Shown in pieces: positions 21,801-35,348 of a stretch of 64,000 nt of DNA; position 1 is the stretch's first letter, and each line of letters begins with the position of its first letter. Made by a program: the position numbers and the translations under genes. Under the pieces are notes generated by a model. It had not been told where the DNA came from and ran no database searches. It worked only from the letters and a program-made list of their open reading frames with translations. The DNA is from Luzula sylvatica (lineage: Eukaryota; Streptophyta; Magnoliopsida; Poales; Juncaceae). The stretch is from assembly GCA_946800325.1 (NCBI GenBank), contig OX326958.1:71607264-71671263 (forward strand), written 5' to 3'.

Positions 21801-24800
21801 AAAAGTTATGTAGTAAAAGATACGATACAAATGATCTAAAAACACATTATTTGAACACCTCAAAGCGTTAAAATCTTGTTTTGAATCGAAAAACAAACTT
21901 TCTTAGTGGTTGCGAAATTTGGTGAAAAGTTACGTAGTAAAAGATACGATACAAATGATCTAAAAACGCTTGATTTGAACTCCTCAAAGAGTTAAAATCT
22001 TGTTTTGAATCGAAAAACAAACTTTGTTAGTGTTTGTGAAATTTCGTGAAAAGTTATGTAGTAAAAGATACGATACAACTGATCTAAAAACACGTTATTT
22101 GAACTCCTCAAAGCGTTAAAATCCTGTTTTGAATCGAAAAACAAACTTTCTTAGTGTTTGCGAAATTTGGTGAAAAGTTACGTAGTAAAAGATACGATAC
22201 AAATGATCTAAAAACACGTTATTTGAACTACTCAAAGCGCTAAAATCTTGTTTTGAATCGAAAAACAAACTTTCTTAGTGTTTGTGAAATTTGGTGAAAA
22301 GTTATGTAGTAAAAGATACGATATAATTGATCTAAAAACATGTTATTTGAACTCCTCAAAGCGTTAAAATCTTGTTTTGAATCGAAAAACAAACTTTGTT
22401 AGTGTTTGTGAAATTTGGTGAAAAGTTATGTAGTAAAAGATACGATACAAATGATCTAAAAACACATTATTTGAACACCTCAAAGCGTTAAAATCTTGTT
22501 TTGAATCGAAAAACAAACTTTCTTAGTGGTTGCGAAATTTGGTGAAAAGTTACGTAGTAAAAGATACGATACAAATGATCTAAAAACGCGTGATTTGAAC
22601 TCCTCAAAGAGTTAAAATCTTGTTTTGAATCGAAAAACAAACTTTGTTAGTGTTTGTGAAATTTCGTGAAAAGTTATGTAGTAAAAGATACGATACAACT
22701 GATCTAAAAACACGTTATTTGAACTCCTCAAAGCGTTAAAATCCTGTTTTGAATCGAAAAACAAACTTTCTTAGTGTTTGCGAAATTTGGTGAAAAGTTA
22801 CGTAGTAAAAGATACGATACAAATGATCTAAAAACACGTTATTTGAACTCCTCAAAGCGTTAAAATCTTGTTTTGAATCGGAAAACAAAGTTTCTTAGTG
22901 TTTGCGAAATTTGGTGAAAAGTTATGTAGTAAAAGATACGATACAAATGATCTAAAAACACGTTATTTGAACTACTCAAAGCGTTACAATCTTGTTTTGA
23001 ATCAAAAAATAAACTTTCTTAGTGTTTGTGAAATTTGGTGAAAAGTTATGTAGTAAAAGATACGATACAAATGATCTAAAAACACGTGATTTGAACTCCT
23101 CAAAGCGTTAAAATCTTGTTTTAAATCGAAAAACAAGCTTTGTTAGTGTTTGTGAAATTTGGTAAAAAGTTATGTAGTAAAAGATACGATACAACTGATC
23201 TAAAAACATGTTTTTTGAACTCCTCAAAGCGTTAAAATCTTGTTTTGAATCGAAAAACAAACTTTCTTAGTGTTTGTGAAATTTGGTGAAAAGTTAAGTA
23301 GTAACAGATACGACACAAATGATCTAAAAACACGTTATTTGAACTCCTCAAAGCGTTAAAATCTTGTTTTGAATCGAAAAACAAACTTTCTTAGTGTTTG
23401 TGAAATTTGGTGAAAAGTTATGTAGTAAAAGATACGATACAAATGATCTAAAAACACGTTATTTGAACTCCTCAAAGCGTTAAAATCTTGTTTTGAATCG
23501 AAAAACAAACTTTGTTAGTGTTTGTGAAATTTGGTGAAAAGTTATGTAGTAAAAGATACGATACAACTGATCTAAAAACACGTTATTTGAACTCCTCAAA
23601 GCGTTAAAATCTTGTTTTGAATCGAAAAACAAACTTTCTTAGTGTTTGCGAAATTTGGTAAAAAGTTATGTAGTAAAAGATACGATACAAATGATCTAAA
23701 AACACGTTATTTGAACTCCTCAAAGCGTTAAAATCTTGTTTTGAATCGGAAAACAAAGTTTCTCAGTGTTTGCGAAATTTGGTGAAAAGTTATGTAGTAA
23801 AAGATACGATACAAATGATCTAAAAACACGTTATTTGAACTCCTCAAAGCTTTAAAATCTTGTTTTGAATCGAAAAAAAAACTTTCTTAGTGTTTGTGAA
23901 ATTTGGTAAAAAGTTATGTAGTAAAAGATACGATACAAATGATCTAAAAACACGTTATTTGAACACCTCAAAGCGTTAAAATCTTGTTTTGAATCGAAAA
24001 ACAAACTTCCTTAGTGTCTGTGAAATTTGGTGAAAAGTTATGTAGTAAAAGATACGATACAAATGATCTAAAAACACGTGATTTGAACTCCTCAAAGCGT
24101 TAAAATCATGTTTTGAATCGAAAAACAAACTTTGTTAGTGTTTGTGAAATTTGGTGAAAAGTTATGTAGTAAAAGATACGATACAAATGATCTAAAAACA
24201 CGTTATTTGAACTCCTCAAAGCGTTAAAATCTTGTTTTGAATCGAAAAACAAACTTTGTTAGTGTTTGTGAAATTTCGTGAATAGTTATGTTGTAAAAGA
24301 TACGATACAACTGATCTAAAAACACCTTATTTGAACTCCTCAAAGCGTTAAAATCTTGTTTTGAATCGAAAAACAAACTTTCTTAGTGTTTGCAAAATTT
24401 GGTGAAAAGTTATGTAGTAAAAGATACGATACAAATGATCTAAAAACACGTTATTTGAACTCCTCAAAGCGTTACAATCTTGTTTTGAATCAAAAAATAA
24501 ACTTTCTTAGTGTTTGTGAAATTTGGTGAAAAGTTATGTAGTAAAAGATACGATACAAATGATCTAAAAACACGTGATTTGAACTCCTCAAAGCGTTAAA
24601 ATCTTGTTTTAAATCGAAAAACAAGCTTTGTTAGTGTTTGTGAAATTTGGTAAAAAGTTATGTAGTAAAAGATACGATACAACTGATCTAAAAACATGTT
24701 TTTTGAACTCCTCAAAGCGTTAAAATCTTGTTTTGAATCGAAAAACAAACTTTCTTAGTGTTTGTGAAATTTGGTGAAAAGTTAAGTAGTAACAGATACG

Positions 24801-26668
24801 ACACAAATGATCTAAAAACACGTTATTTGAACTCCTCAAAGCGTTAAAATCTTGTTTTGAATCGAAAAACAAACTTTCTTAGTGTTTGTGAAATTTGGTG
24901 AAAAGTTATGTAGTAAAAGATACGATACAAATGATCTAAAAACACGTTATTTGAACTCCTCAAAGCGTTAAAATCTTGTTTTGAATCGGAAAACAAACTT
25001 TGTTAGTGTTTGTGAAATTTGGTGAAAAGTTATGTAGTAAAAGATACGATATAACTGATCTAAAAACATGTTATTTGAACTGCTCAAAGCGTTAAAATCT
25101 TGTTTTGAATCGAAAAACAAACTTTCTTAGTGTTTGTGAAATTTGGTGAAAAGTTATGTAGTAAAAGATACGATACAAATGATCTAAAAACACGTGATTT
25201 GAACTCCTCAAAGCGTTAAAATCTTGTTTTGAATCGAAAAACAAACTTTGTTAGTGTTTGTGAAATTTGGTGAAAAGTTATGTAGTAAAAGATACGATAC
25301 AACTGATCTAAAAACACGTTATTTGAACTCCTCAAAGCGTTAAAATCTTGTTTTGAATCGAAAAACAAACTTTCTTAGTGGTTGCGGAATTTGGTGAAAA
25401 GTTACCTAGTAAAAGATACGATACAAATGATCTAAAAACACGTTATTTGAACTCCTCAAAGCGTTAAAATATTGTTTTGAATCGAAAAACAAACTTTGTT
25501 AGTGTTTGTGAAATTTCGTGAAAAGTTATGTAGTAAAAAATACGATACAACTGATCTAAAAACACGTTATTTGAACTCCTCAAAGCGTTAAAATCTTGTT
25601 TTGAATCGAAAAACAAACTTTCTTAGTGTTTGCGAAATTTGGTGACAAGTTATGTAGTAAAAGATACGATACAAATGATCTAAAAACACGTTATTTGAAC
25701 TCCTCAAAGCGTTAAAATCTTGTTTTGAATCGGAAAACAAAGTTTCTTAGTGTTTGCGAAATTTGGTGAAAAGTTATGTAGTAAAAGATACGATACAAAT
25801 GATCTAAAAACACGTTATTTGAACTCCTCAAAGCTTTAAAATCTTGTTTTGAATCGAAAAAAAAACTTTCTTAGTGTTTGTGAAATTTGGTGAAAAGTTA
25901 TGTAGTAAAAGATACGATACAAATGATCTAAAAACACGTTATTTGAACACCTCAAAGCGTTAAAATCTTGTTTTGAATCGAAAAACAAACTTCCTTAGTG
26001 TCTGTGAAATTTGGTGAAAAGTTATGTAGTAAAAGATACGATACAAATGATCTAAAAACGCGTGATTTGAACTCCTCAAAGCGTTAAAATCTTGTTTTGA
26101 ATCGAAAAACAAACTTTGTTAGTGTTTCTGAAATTTGGTGAAAAGTTATGTAGTAAAAGATACGATACAACTGATGTAAAAACACGTTATTTGAACCCCT
26201 CAAAGCGTTAAAATCCTCTTTTGAATCGAAAAACAAACTTTCTTAGTGGTTGCGAAATTTGGTGAAAAGTTACGTAGTAAAAGATACGACACAAATGATC
26301 TAAAAACACGTTATTTGAACTCCTCAAAGCGTTAAAATCTTGTTTTGAATCGAAAAACAAACTTTGTTAGTGTTTGTGAAATTTCGTGAAAAGTTATGTA
26401 GTAAAAGATACGATACAACTGATCTAAAAACACGTTATTTGAACTCCTCAAAGCGTTAAAATCTTGTTTTGAATCGAAAAACAAACTTTCTTAGTGTTTG
26501 CGAAATTTGGTGACAAGTTATGTAGTAAAAGATACGATACAAATGATCTAAAAACACGTTATTTGAACTCCTCAAAGCGTTAAAATCTTGTTTTGAATCG
26601 AAAAACAAACTTTCTTAGTGTTTGTGAAATTTGGTGAAAAGTTAGGTAGTAAAAGATACGATACAAAT
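16873..26668. repeat. 79-monomer block, copy 2 (9796 bp)
   Basis: This is the partner of 2856-12651. The match ends after the TTAGGTAG unit: copy 1 goes on with type 18 and copy 2 with type 38 (CTAGTTTTG, 26669). Its first 53 units (16873-23444) were copied once more to 27537-34108. Confidence 0.85.
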
Positions 26669-27536
26669 GATCTAAAAACACGTTATTTGAACTCCTCAAA
26701 GCGTTAAAATCTAGTTTTGAATCGAAAAACAAACTTTCTTAGTGTTTGCGAAATTTGGTGAAAAGTTATGTAGTAAAAGATACGATACAAATGATCTAAA
26801 AACACGTTATTTGAACTCCTCAAAGCGTTAAAATCTTGTTTTGAATCGAAAAACAAACTTTGTTAGTGTTTGTGAAATTTCGTGAATAGTTATGTTGTAA
26901 AAGATACGATACAACTGATCTAAAAACACCTTATTTGAACTCCTCAAAGCGTTAAAATCTTGTTTTGAATCGAAAAACAAACTTTCTTAGTGTTTGCAAA
27001 ATTTGGTGAAAAGTTATGTAGTAAAAGATACGATACAAATGATCTAAAAACACGTTATTTGAACTCCTCAAAGCGTTACAATCTTGTTTTGAATCAAAAA
27101 ATAAACTTTCTTAGTGTTTGTGAAATTTGGTGAAAAGTTATGTAGTAAAAGATACGATACAAATGATCTAAAAACACGTGATTTGAACTCCTCAAAGCGT
27201 TAAAATCTTGTTTTAAATCGAAAAACAAGCTTTGTTAGTGTTTGTGAAATTTGGTAAAAAGTTATGTAGTAAAAGATACGATACAACTGATCTAAAAACA
27301 TGTTTTTTGAACTCCTCAAAGCGTTAAAATCTTGTTTTGAATCGAAAAACAAACTTTCTTAGTGTTTGTGAAATTTGGTGAAAAGTTAAGTAGTAACAGA
27401 TACGACACAAATGATCTAAAAACACGTTATTTGAACTCCTCAAAGCGTTAAAATCTTGTTTTGAATCGAAAAACAAACTTTCTTAGTGTTTGTGAAATTT
27501 GGTGAAAAGTTATGTAGTAAAAGATACGATACAAAT

Positions 27537-30500
27537 GATCTAAAAACACGTTATTTGAACTCCTCAAAGCGTTAAAATCTTGTTTTGAATCGGAAAACAA
27601 ACTTTGTTAGTGTTTGTGAAATTTGGTGAAAAGTTATGTAGTAAAAGATACGATATAACTGATCTAAAAACATGTTATTTGAACTGCTCAAAGCGTTAAA
27701 ATCTTGTTTTGAATCGAAAAACAAACTTTCTTAGTGTTTGTGAAATTTGGTGAAAAGTTATGTAGTAAAAGATACGATACAAATGATCTAAAAACACGTG
27801 ATTTGAACTCCTCAAAGCGTTAAAATCTTGTTTTGAATCGAAAAACAAACTTTGTTAGTGTTTGTGAAATTTGGTGAAAAGTTATGTAGTAAAAGATACG
27901 ATACAACTGATCTAAAAACACGTTATTTGAACTCCTCAAAGCGTTAAAATCTTGTTTTGAATCGAAAAACAAACTTTCTTAGTGGTTGCGGAATTTGGTG
28001 AAAAGTTACCTAGTAAAAGATACGATACAAATGATCTAAAAACACGTTATTTGAACTCCTCAAAGCGTTAAAATATTGTTTTGAATCGAAAAACAAACTT
28101 TGTTAGTGTTTGTGAAATTTCGTGAAAAGTTATGTAGTAAAAAATACGATACAACTGATCTAAAAACACGTTATTTGAACTCCTCAAAGCGTTAAAATCT
28201 TGTTTTGAATCGAAAAACAAACTTTCTTAGTGTTTGCGAAATTTGGTGACAAGTTATGTAGTAAAAGATACGATACAAATGATCTAAAAACACGTTATTT
28301 GAACTCCTCAAAGCGTTAAAATCTTGTTTTGAATCGGAAAACAAAGTTTCTTAGTGTTTGCGAAATTTGGTGAAAAGTTATGTAGTAAAAGATACGATAC
28401 AAATGATCTAAAAACACGTTATTTGAACTCCTCAAAGCTTTAAAATCTTGTTTTGAATCGAAAAAAAAACTTTCTTAGTGTTTGTGAAATTTGGTGAAAA
28501 GTTATGTAGTAAAAGATACGATACAAATGATCTAAAAACACGTTATTTGAACACCTCAAAGCGTTAAAATCTTGTTTTGAATCGAAAAACAAACTTCCTT
28601 AGTGTCTGTGAAATTTGGTGAAAAGTTATGTAGTAAAAGATACGATACAAATGATCTAAAAACGCGTGATTTGAACTCCTCAAAGCGTTAAAATCTTGTT
28701 TTGAATCGAAAAACAAACTTTGTTAGTGTTTCTGAAATTTGGTGAAAAGTTATGTAGTAAAAGATACGATACAACTGATGTAAAAACACGTTATTTGAAC
28801 CCCTCAAAGCGTTAAAATCCTCTTTTGAATCGAAAAACAAACTTTCTTAGTGGTTGCGAAATTTGGTGAAAAGTTACGTAGTAAAAGATACGACACAAAT
28901 GATCTAAAAACACGTTATTTGAACTCCTCAAAGCGTTAAAATCTTGTTTTGAATCGAAAAACAAACTTTGTTAGTGTTTGTGAAATTTCGTGAAAAGTTA
29001 TGTAGTAAAAGATACGATACAACTGATCTAAAAACACGTTATTTGAACTCCTCAAAGCGTTAAAATCTTGTTTTGAATCGAAAAACAAACTTTCTTAGTG
29101 TTTGCGAAATTTGGTGACAAGTTATGTAGTAAAAGATACGATACAAATGATCTAAAAACACGTTATTTGAACTCCTCAAAGCGTTAAAATCTTGTTTTGA
29201 ATCGAAAAACAAACTTTCTTAGTGTTTGTGAAATTTGGTGAAAAGTTAGGTAGTAAAAGATACGATACAAATGATCTAAAAACACGTTATTTGAACTCCT
29301 CAAAGCGTTAAAATCTAGTTTTGAATCGAAAAACAAACTTTCTTAGTGTTTGCGAAATTTGGTGAAAAGTTATGTAGTAAAAGATACGATACAAATGATC
29401 TAAAAACACGTTATTTGAACTCCTCAAAGCGTTAAAATCTTGTTTTGAATCGAAAAACAAACTTTCTTAGTGTTTGTGAAATTTGGTGAAAAGTTATGTA
29501 GTAAAAGATACGATACAAATGATCTAAAAACACGTTATTTGAACACCTCAAAACGTTAAAATCTTGTTTTGAATCGAAAAACAAACTTCCTTAGTGTCTG
29601 TGAAATTTGGTGAAAAGTTATGTAGTAAAAGATACGATACAAATGATCTAAAAACGCGTGATTTGAACTCCTCAAAGCGTTAAAATCTTGTTTTGAATCG
29701 AAAAACAAACTTTGTTAGTGTTTGTGAAATTTGGTGAAAAGTTATGTAGTAAAAGATACGATACAACTGATCTAAAAACACGTTATTTGAACTCCTCAAA
29801 GCGTTAAAATCCTGTTTTGAATCGAAAAACAAACTTTCTTAGTGGTTGCGAAATTTGGTGAAAAGTTACGTAGTAAAAGATACGATACAAATGATCTAAA
29901 AACACGTTATTTGAACTCCTCAAAGCGTTAAAATCTTGTTTTGAATCGAAAAACAAACTTTGTTAGTGTTTGCGAAATTTCGTGAAAAGTTACGTAGTAA
30001 AAGATACGATACAAATGGTCTAAAAACACGTTATTTGAACTCCTCAAAGCGTTAAAATCTTGTTTTGAATCGAAAAATAAACTTTGTTAGTGTTTGTGAA
30101 ATTTCGTGAATAGTTATGTAGTAAAAGATACGATACAACTGATCTAAAAACACCTTATTTGAACTCCTCAAAGCGTTAAAATCTTGTTTTGAATCGAAAA
30201 ACAAACTTTCTTAGTGTTTGTGAAATTTGGTGAAAAGTTATGTAGTAAAAGATACGATACAAATGATCTAAAAACACGTTATTTGAACTCCTCAAAGCGT
30301 TACAATCTTGTTTTGAATCGAAAAATAAACTTTCTTAGTGTTTGTGAAATTTGGTGAAATGTTATGTAGTAAAAGATACGATACAAATGATCAAAAAACA
30401 CGTGATTTGAACTCCTCAAAGCGTTAAAATCTTGTTTTGAATCGAAAAACAAACTTTGTTAGTGTTTGTGAAATTTGGTGAAAAGTTATGTAGTAAAAGA

Positions 30501-33500
30501 TACGATACAACTGATCTAAAAACATGTTTTTTGAACTCCTCAAAGCGTTAAAATCTTGTTTTGAATCGAAAAACAAACTTTCTTAGTGTTTGTGAAATTT
30601 GGTGAAAAGTTAAGTAGTAAAAGATACGACACAAATGATCTAAAAACACGTTATTTGAACTCCTCAAAGCGTTAAAATCTTGTTTTGAATCGAAAAACAA
30701 ACTTTCTTAGTGTTTGTGAAATTTGGTGAAAAGTTATGTAGTAAAAGATACGATACAAATGATCTAAAAACACGTGATTTGAACTCCTCAAAGCGTTAAA
30801 ATCTTGTTTTGAATCGAAAAACAAACTTTCTTAGTGTTTGTGAAATTTGGTGAAAAGTTATGTAGTAAAAGATACGATACAAATGATCTAAAAACACGTG
30901 ATTTGAACTCCTCAAAGCGTTAAAATCTTGTTTTGAATCGAAAAACAAACTTTGTTAGTGTTTGCGAAATTTGGTGAAAAGTTATGTAGTAAAAGATACG
31001 ATACAACTGATGTAAAAACACGTTATTTGAACTCCTCAAAGCGTTAAAATCCTGTTTTGAATCGAAAAACAAACTTTCTTAGTGGTTGCGAAATTTGGTG
31101 AAAAGTTACGTAGTAAAAGATACGATACAAATGATCTAAAAACACGTTATTTGAACTCCTCAAAGCGTTAAAATCTTGTTTTGAATCGAAAAACAAACTT
31201 TGTTAGTGTTTGCGAAATTTCGTGAAAAGTTACGTAGTAAAAGATACGATACAAATGATCTAAAAACACGTTATTTGAACTCCTCAAAGCGTTAAAATCT
31301 TGTTTTGAATCGAAAAACAAACTTTGTTAGTGTTTGTGAAATTTCGTGAATAGTTATGTAGTAAAAGATACGATACAACTGATCTAAAAACACCTTATTT
31401 GAACTCCTCAAAGCGTTAAAATCTTGTTTTGAATCGAAAAACAAACTTTCTTAGTGTTTGCAAAATTTGGTGAAAAGTTATGTAGTAAAAGATACGATAC
31501 AAATGATCTAAAAACACGTTATTTGAACTCCTCAAAGCGTTACAATCTTGTTTTGAATCGAAAAATAAAATTTCTTAGTGTTTGTGAAATTTGGTGAAAT
31601 GTTATGCAGTAAAAGATACGATACAAGTGATCTAAAAACACGTTATTTGAACTCCTCAAAGCGTTAAAATCTTGTTTTGAATCGAAAAACAAACTTTGTT
31701 AGTGTTTGTGAAATTTGGTGAAAAGTTATGTAGTAAAAGATACGATACAACTGATCTAAAAACATGTTTTTTGAACTCCTCAAAGCGTTAAAATCTTGTT
31801 TTGAATCGAAAAACAAACTTTCTTAGTGTTTGTGAAATTTGGTGAAAAGTTAAGTAGTAAAAGATACGACACAAATGATCTAAAAACACGTTATTTGAAC
31901 TCCTCAAAGCGTTAAAATATTGTTTTGAATCGAAAAACAAACTTTCTTAGTGTTTGTGAAATTTGGTGAAAAGTTATGTAGTAAAAGATACGATACAAAT
32001 GATCTAAAAACACGTTATTTGAACTCCTCAAAGCGTTAAAATCTTGTTTTGAATCGAAAAACAAACTTTCTTAGTGTTTGCGAAATTTGGTGACAAGTTA
32101 TGTAGTAAAAGATACGATACAAATGATCTAAAAACACGTTATTTGAACTCCTCAAAGCGTTAAAATCTTGTTTTGAATCGGAAAACAAAGTTTCTTAGTG
32201 TTTGCGAAATTTGGTGAAAAGTTATGTAGTAAAAGATACGATACAAATGATCTAAAAACACGTTATTTGAACTCCTCAAAGCGTTAAAATCTTGTTTTGA
32301 ATCGAAAAACAAACTTTCTTAGTGTTTGTGAAATTTGGTGAAAAGTTATGTAGTAAAAGATACGATACAACTGGTCTAAAAACACGTTATTTGAACTACT
32401 CAAAGCGCTAAAATCTTGTTTTGAATCGAAAAACAAACTTTCTTAGTGTTTGTGAAATTTGGTGAAAAGTTATGTAGTAAAAGATACGATACAAATGATC
32501 TAAAAACACATTATTTGAACACCTCAAAGCGTTAAAATCTTGTTTTGAATCGAAAAACAAACTTTCTTAGTGGTTGCGAAATTTGGTGAAAAGTTACGTA
32601 GTAAAAGATACGATACAAATGATCTAAAAACGCGTGATTTGAACTCCTCAAAGAGTTAAAATCTTGTTTTGAATCGAAAAACAAACTTTGTTAGTGTTTG
32701 TGAAATTTCGTGAAAAGTTATGTAGTAAAAGATACGATACAACTGATCTAAAAACACGTTATTTGAACTCCTCAAAGCGTTAAAATCCTGTTTTGAATCG
32801 AAAAACAAACTTTCTTAGTGTTTGCGAAATTTGGTGAAAAGTTACGTAGTAAAAGATACGATACAAATGATCTAAAAACACGTTATTTGAACTACTCAAA
32901 GCGCTAAAATCTTGTTTTGAATCGAAAAACAAACTTTCTTAGTGTTTGTGAAATTTGGTGAAAAGTTATGTAGTAAAAGATACGATATAATTGATCTAAA
33001 AACATGTTATTTGAACTCCTCAAAGCGTTAAAATCTTGTTTTGAATCGAAAAACAAACTTTGTTAGTGTTTGTGAAATTTGGTGAAAAGTTATGTAGTAA
33101 AAGATACGATACAAATGATCTAAAAACACATTATTTGAACACCTCAAAGCGTTAAAATCTTGTTTTGAATCGAAAAACAAACTTTCTTAGTGGTTGCGAA
33201 ATTTGGTGAAAAGTTACGTAGTAAAAGATACGATACAAATGATCTAAAAACGCGTGATTTGAACTCCTCAAAGAGTTAAAATCTTGTTTTGAATCGAAAA
33301 ACAAACTTTGTTAGTGTTTGTGAAATTTCGTGAAAAGTTATGTAGTAAAAGATACGATACAACTGATCTAAAAACACGTTATTTGAACTCCTCAAAGCGT
33401 TAAAATCCTGTTTTGAATCGAAAAACAAACTTTCTTAGTGTTTGCGAAATTTGGTGAAAAGTTACGTAGTAAAAGATACGATACAAATGATCTAAAAACA

Positions 33501-34108
33501 CGTTATTTGAACTCCTCAAAGCGTTAAAATCTTGTTTTGAATCGGAAAACAAAGTTTCTTAGTGTTTGCGAAATTTGGTGAAAAGTTATGTAGTAAAAGA
33601 TACGATACAAATGATCTAAAAACACGTTATTTGAACTCCTCAAAGCGTTACAATCTTGTTTTGAATCAAAAAATAAACTTTCTTAGTGTTTGTGAAATTT
33701 GGTGAAAAGTTATGTAGTAAAAGATACGATACAAATGATCTAAAAACACGTGATTTGAACTCCTCAAAGCGTTAAAATCTTGTTTTAAATCGAAAAACAA
33801 GCTTTGTTAGTGTTTGTGAAATTTGGTAAAAAGTTATGTAGTAAAAGATACGATACAACTGATCTAAAAACATGTTTTTTGAACTCCTCAAAGCGTTAAA
33901 ATCTTGTTTTGAATCGAAAAACAAACTTTCTTAGTGTTTGTGAAATTTGGTGAAAAGTTAAGTAGTAACAGATACGACACAAATGATCTAAAAACACGTT
34001 ATTTGAACTCCTCAAAGCGTTAAAATCTTGTTTTGAATCGAAAAACAAACTTTCTTAGTGTTTGTGAAATTTGGTGAAAAGTTATGTAGTAAAAGATACG
34101 ATACAAAT
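27537..34108. repeat. 53-monomer block, further copy (6572 bp)
   Basis: Monomers 223-275 repeat 16873-23444 (monomers 137-189) at an offset of 10664 bp (86 units), and the same order is present at 2856-9427. Aligned markers are GTTGCGG (17320 and 27984), GATATAATT (22320 and 32984) and AATCAAAAAATAAAC (in units starting at 22949 and 33613). The match ends because 34109 returns to type 24 whereas 23445 is type 12. A private change is CAAAACG near 29551. Confidence 0.85.
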
Positions 34109-35348
34109 GATCTAAAAACACGTTATTTGAACTCCTCAAAGCGTTAAAATCTTGTTTTGAATCGGAAAACAAACTTTGTTAGTGTTTGTGAAATTTGGTG
34201 AAAAGTTATGTAGTAAAAGATACGATATAACTGATCTAAAAACATGTTATTTGAACTGCTCAAAGCGTTAAAATCTTGTTTTGAATCGAAAAACAAACTT
34301 TCTTAGTGTTTGTGAAATTTGGTGAAAAGTTATGTAGTAAAAGATACGATACAAATGATCTAAAAACACGTGATTTGAACTCCTCAAAGCGTTAAAATCT
34401 TGTTTTGAATCGAAAAACAAATTTTGTTAGTGTTTGTGAAATTTGGTGAAAAGTTATGTAGTAAAAGATACGATACAACTGATCTAAAAACACGTTATTT
34501 GAACTCCTCAAAGCGTTAAAATCTTGTTTTGAATCGAAAAACAAACTTTCTTAGTGGTTGCGGAATTTGGTGAAAAGTTACCTAGTAAAAGATACGATAC
34601 AAATGATCTAAAAACACGTTATTTGAACTCCTCAAAGCGTTAAAATATTGTTTTGAATCGAAAAACAAACTTTGTTAGTGTTTGTGAAATTTCGTGAAAA
34701 GTTATGTAGTAAAAAATACGATACAACTGATCTAAAAACACGTTATTTGAACTCCTCAAAGCGTTAAAATCTTGTTTTGAATCGAAAAACAAACTTTCTT
34801 AGTGTTTGCGAAATTTGGTGACAAGTTATGTAGTAAAAGATACGATACAAATGATCTAAAAACACGTTATTTGAACTCCTCAAAGCGTTAAAATCTTGTT
34901 TTGAATCGGAAAACAAAGTTTCTTAGTGTTTGCGAAATTTGGTGAAAAGTTATGTAGTAAAAGATACGATACAAATGATCTAAAAACACGTTATTTGAAC
35001 TCCTCAAAGCTTTAAAATCTTGTTTTGAATCGAAAAAAAAACTTTCTTAGTGTTTGTGAAATTTGGTGAAAAGTTATGTAGTAAAAGATACGATACAAAT
35101 GATCTAAAAACACGTTATTTGAACACCTCAAAGCGTTAAAATCTTGTTTTGAATCGAAAAACAAACTTCCTTAGTGTCTGTGAAATTTGGTGAAAAGTTA
35201 TGTAGTAAAAGATACGATACAAATGATCTAAAAACGCGTGATTTGAACTCCTCAAAGCGTTAAAATCTTGTTTTGAATCGAAAAACAAACTTTGTTAGTG
35301 TTTCTGAAATGTGGTGAAAAGTTATGTAGTAAAAGATACGATACAACT

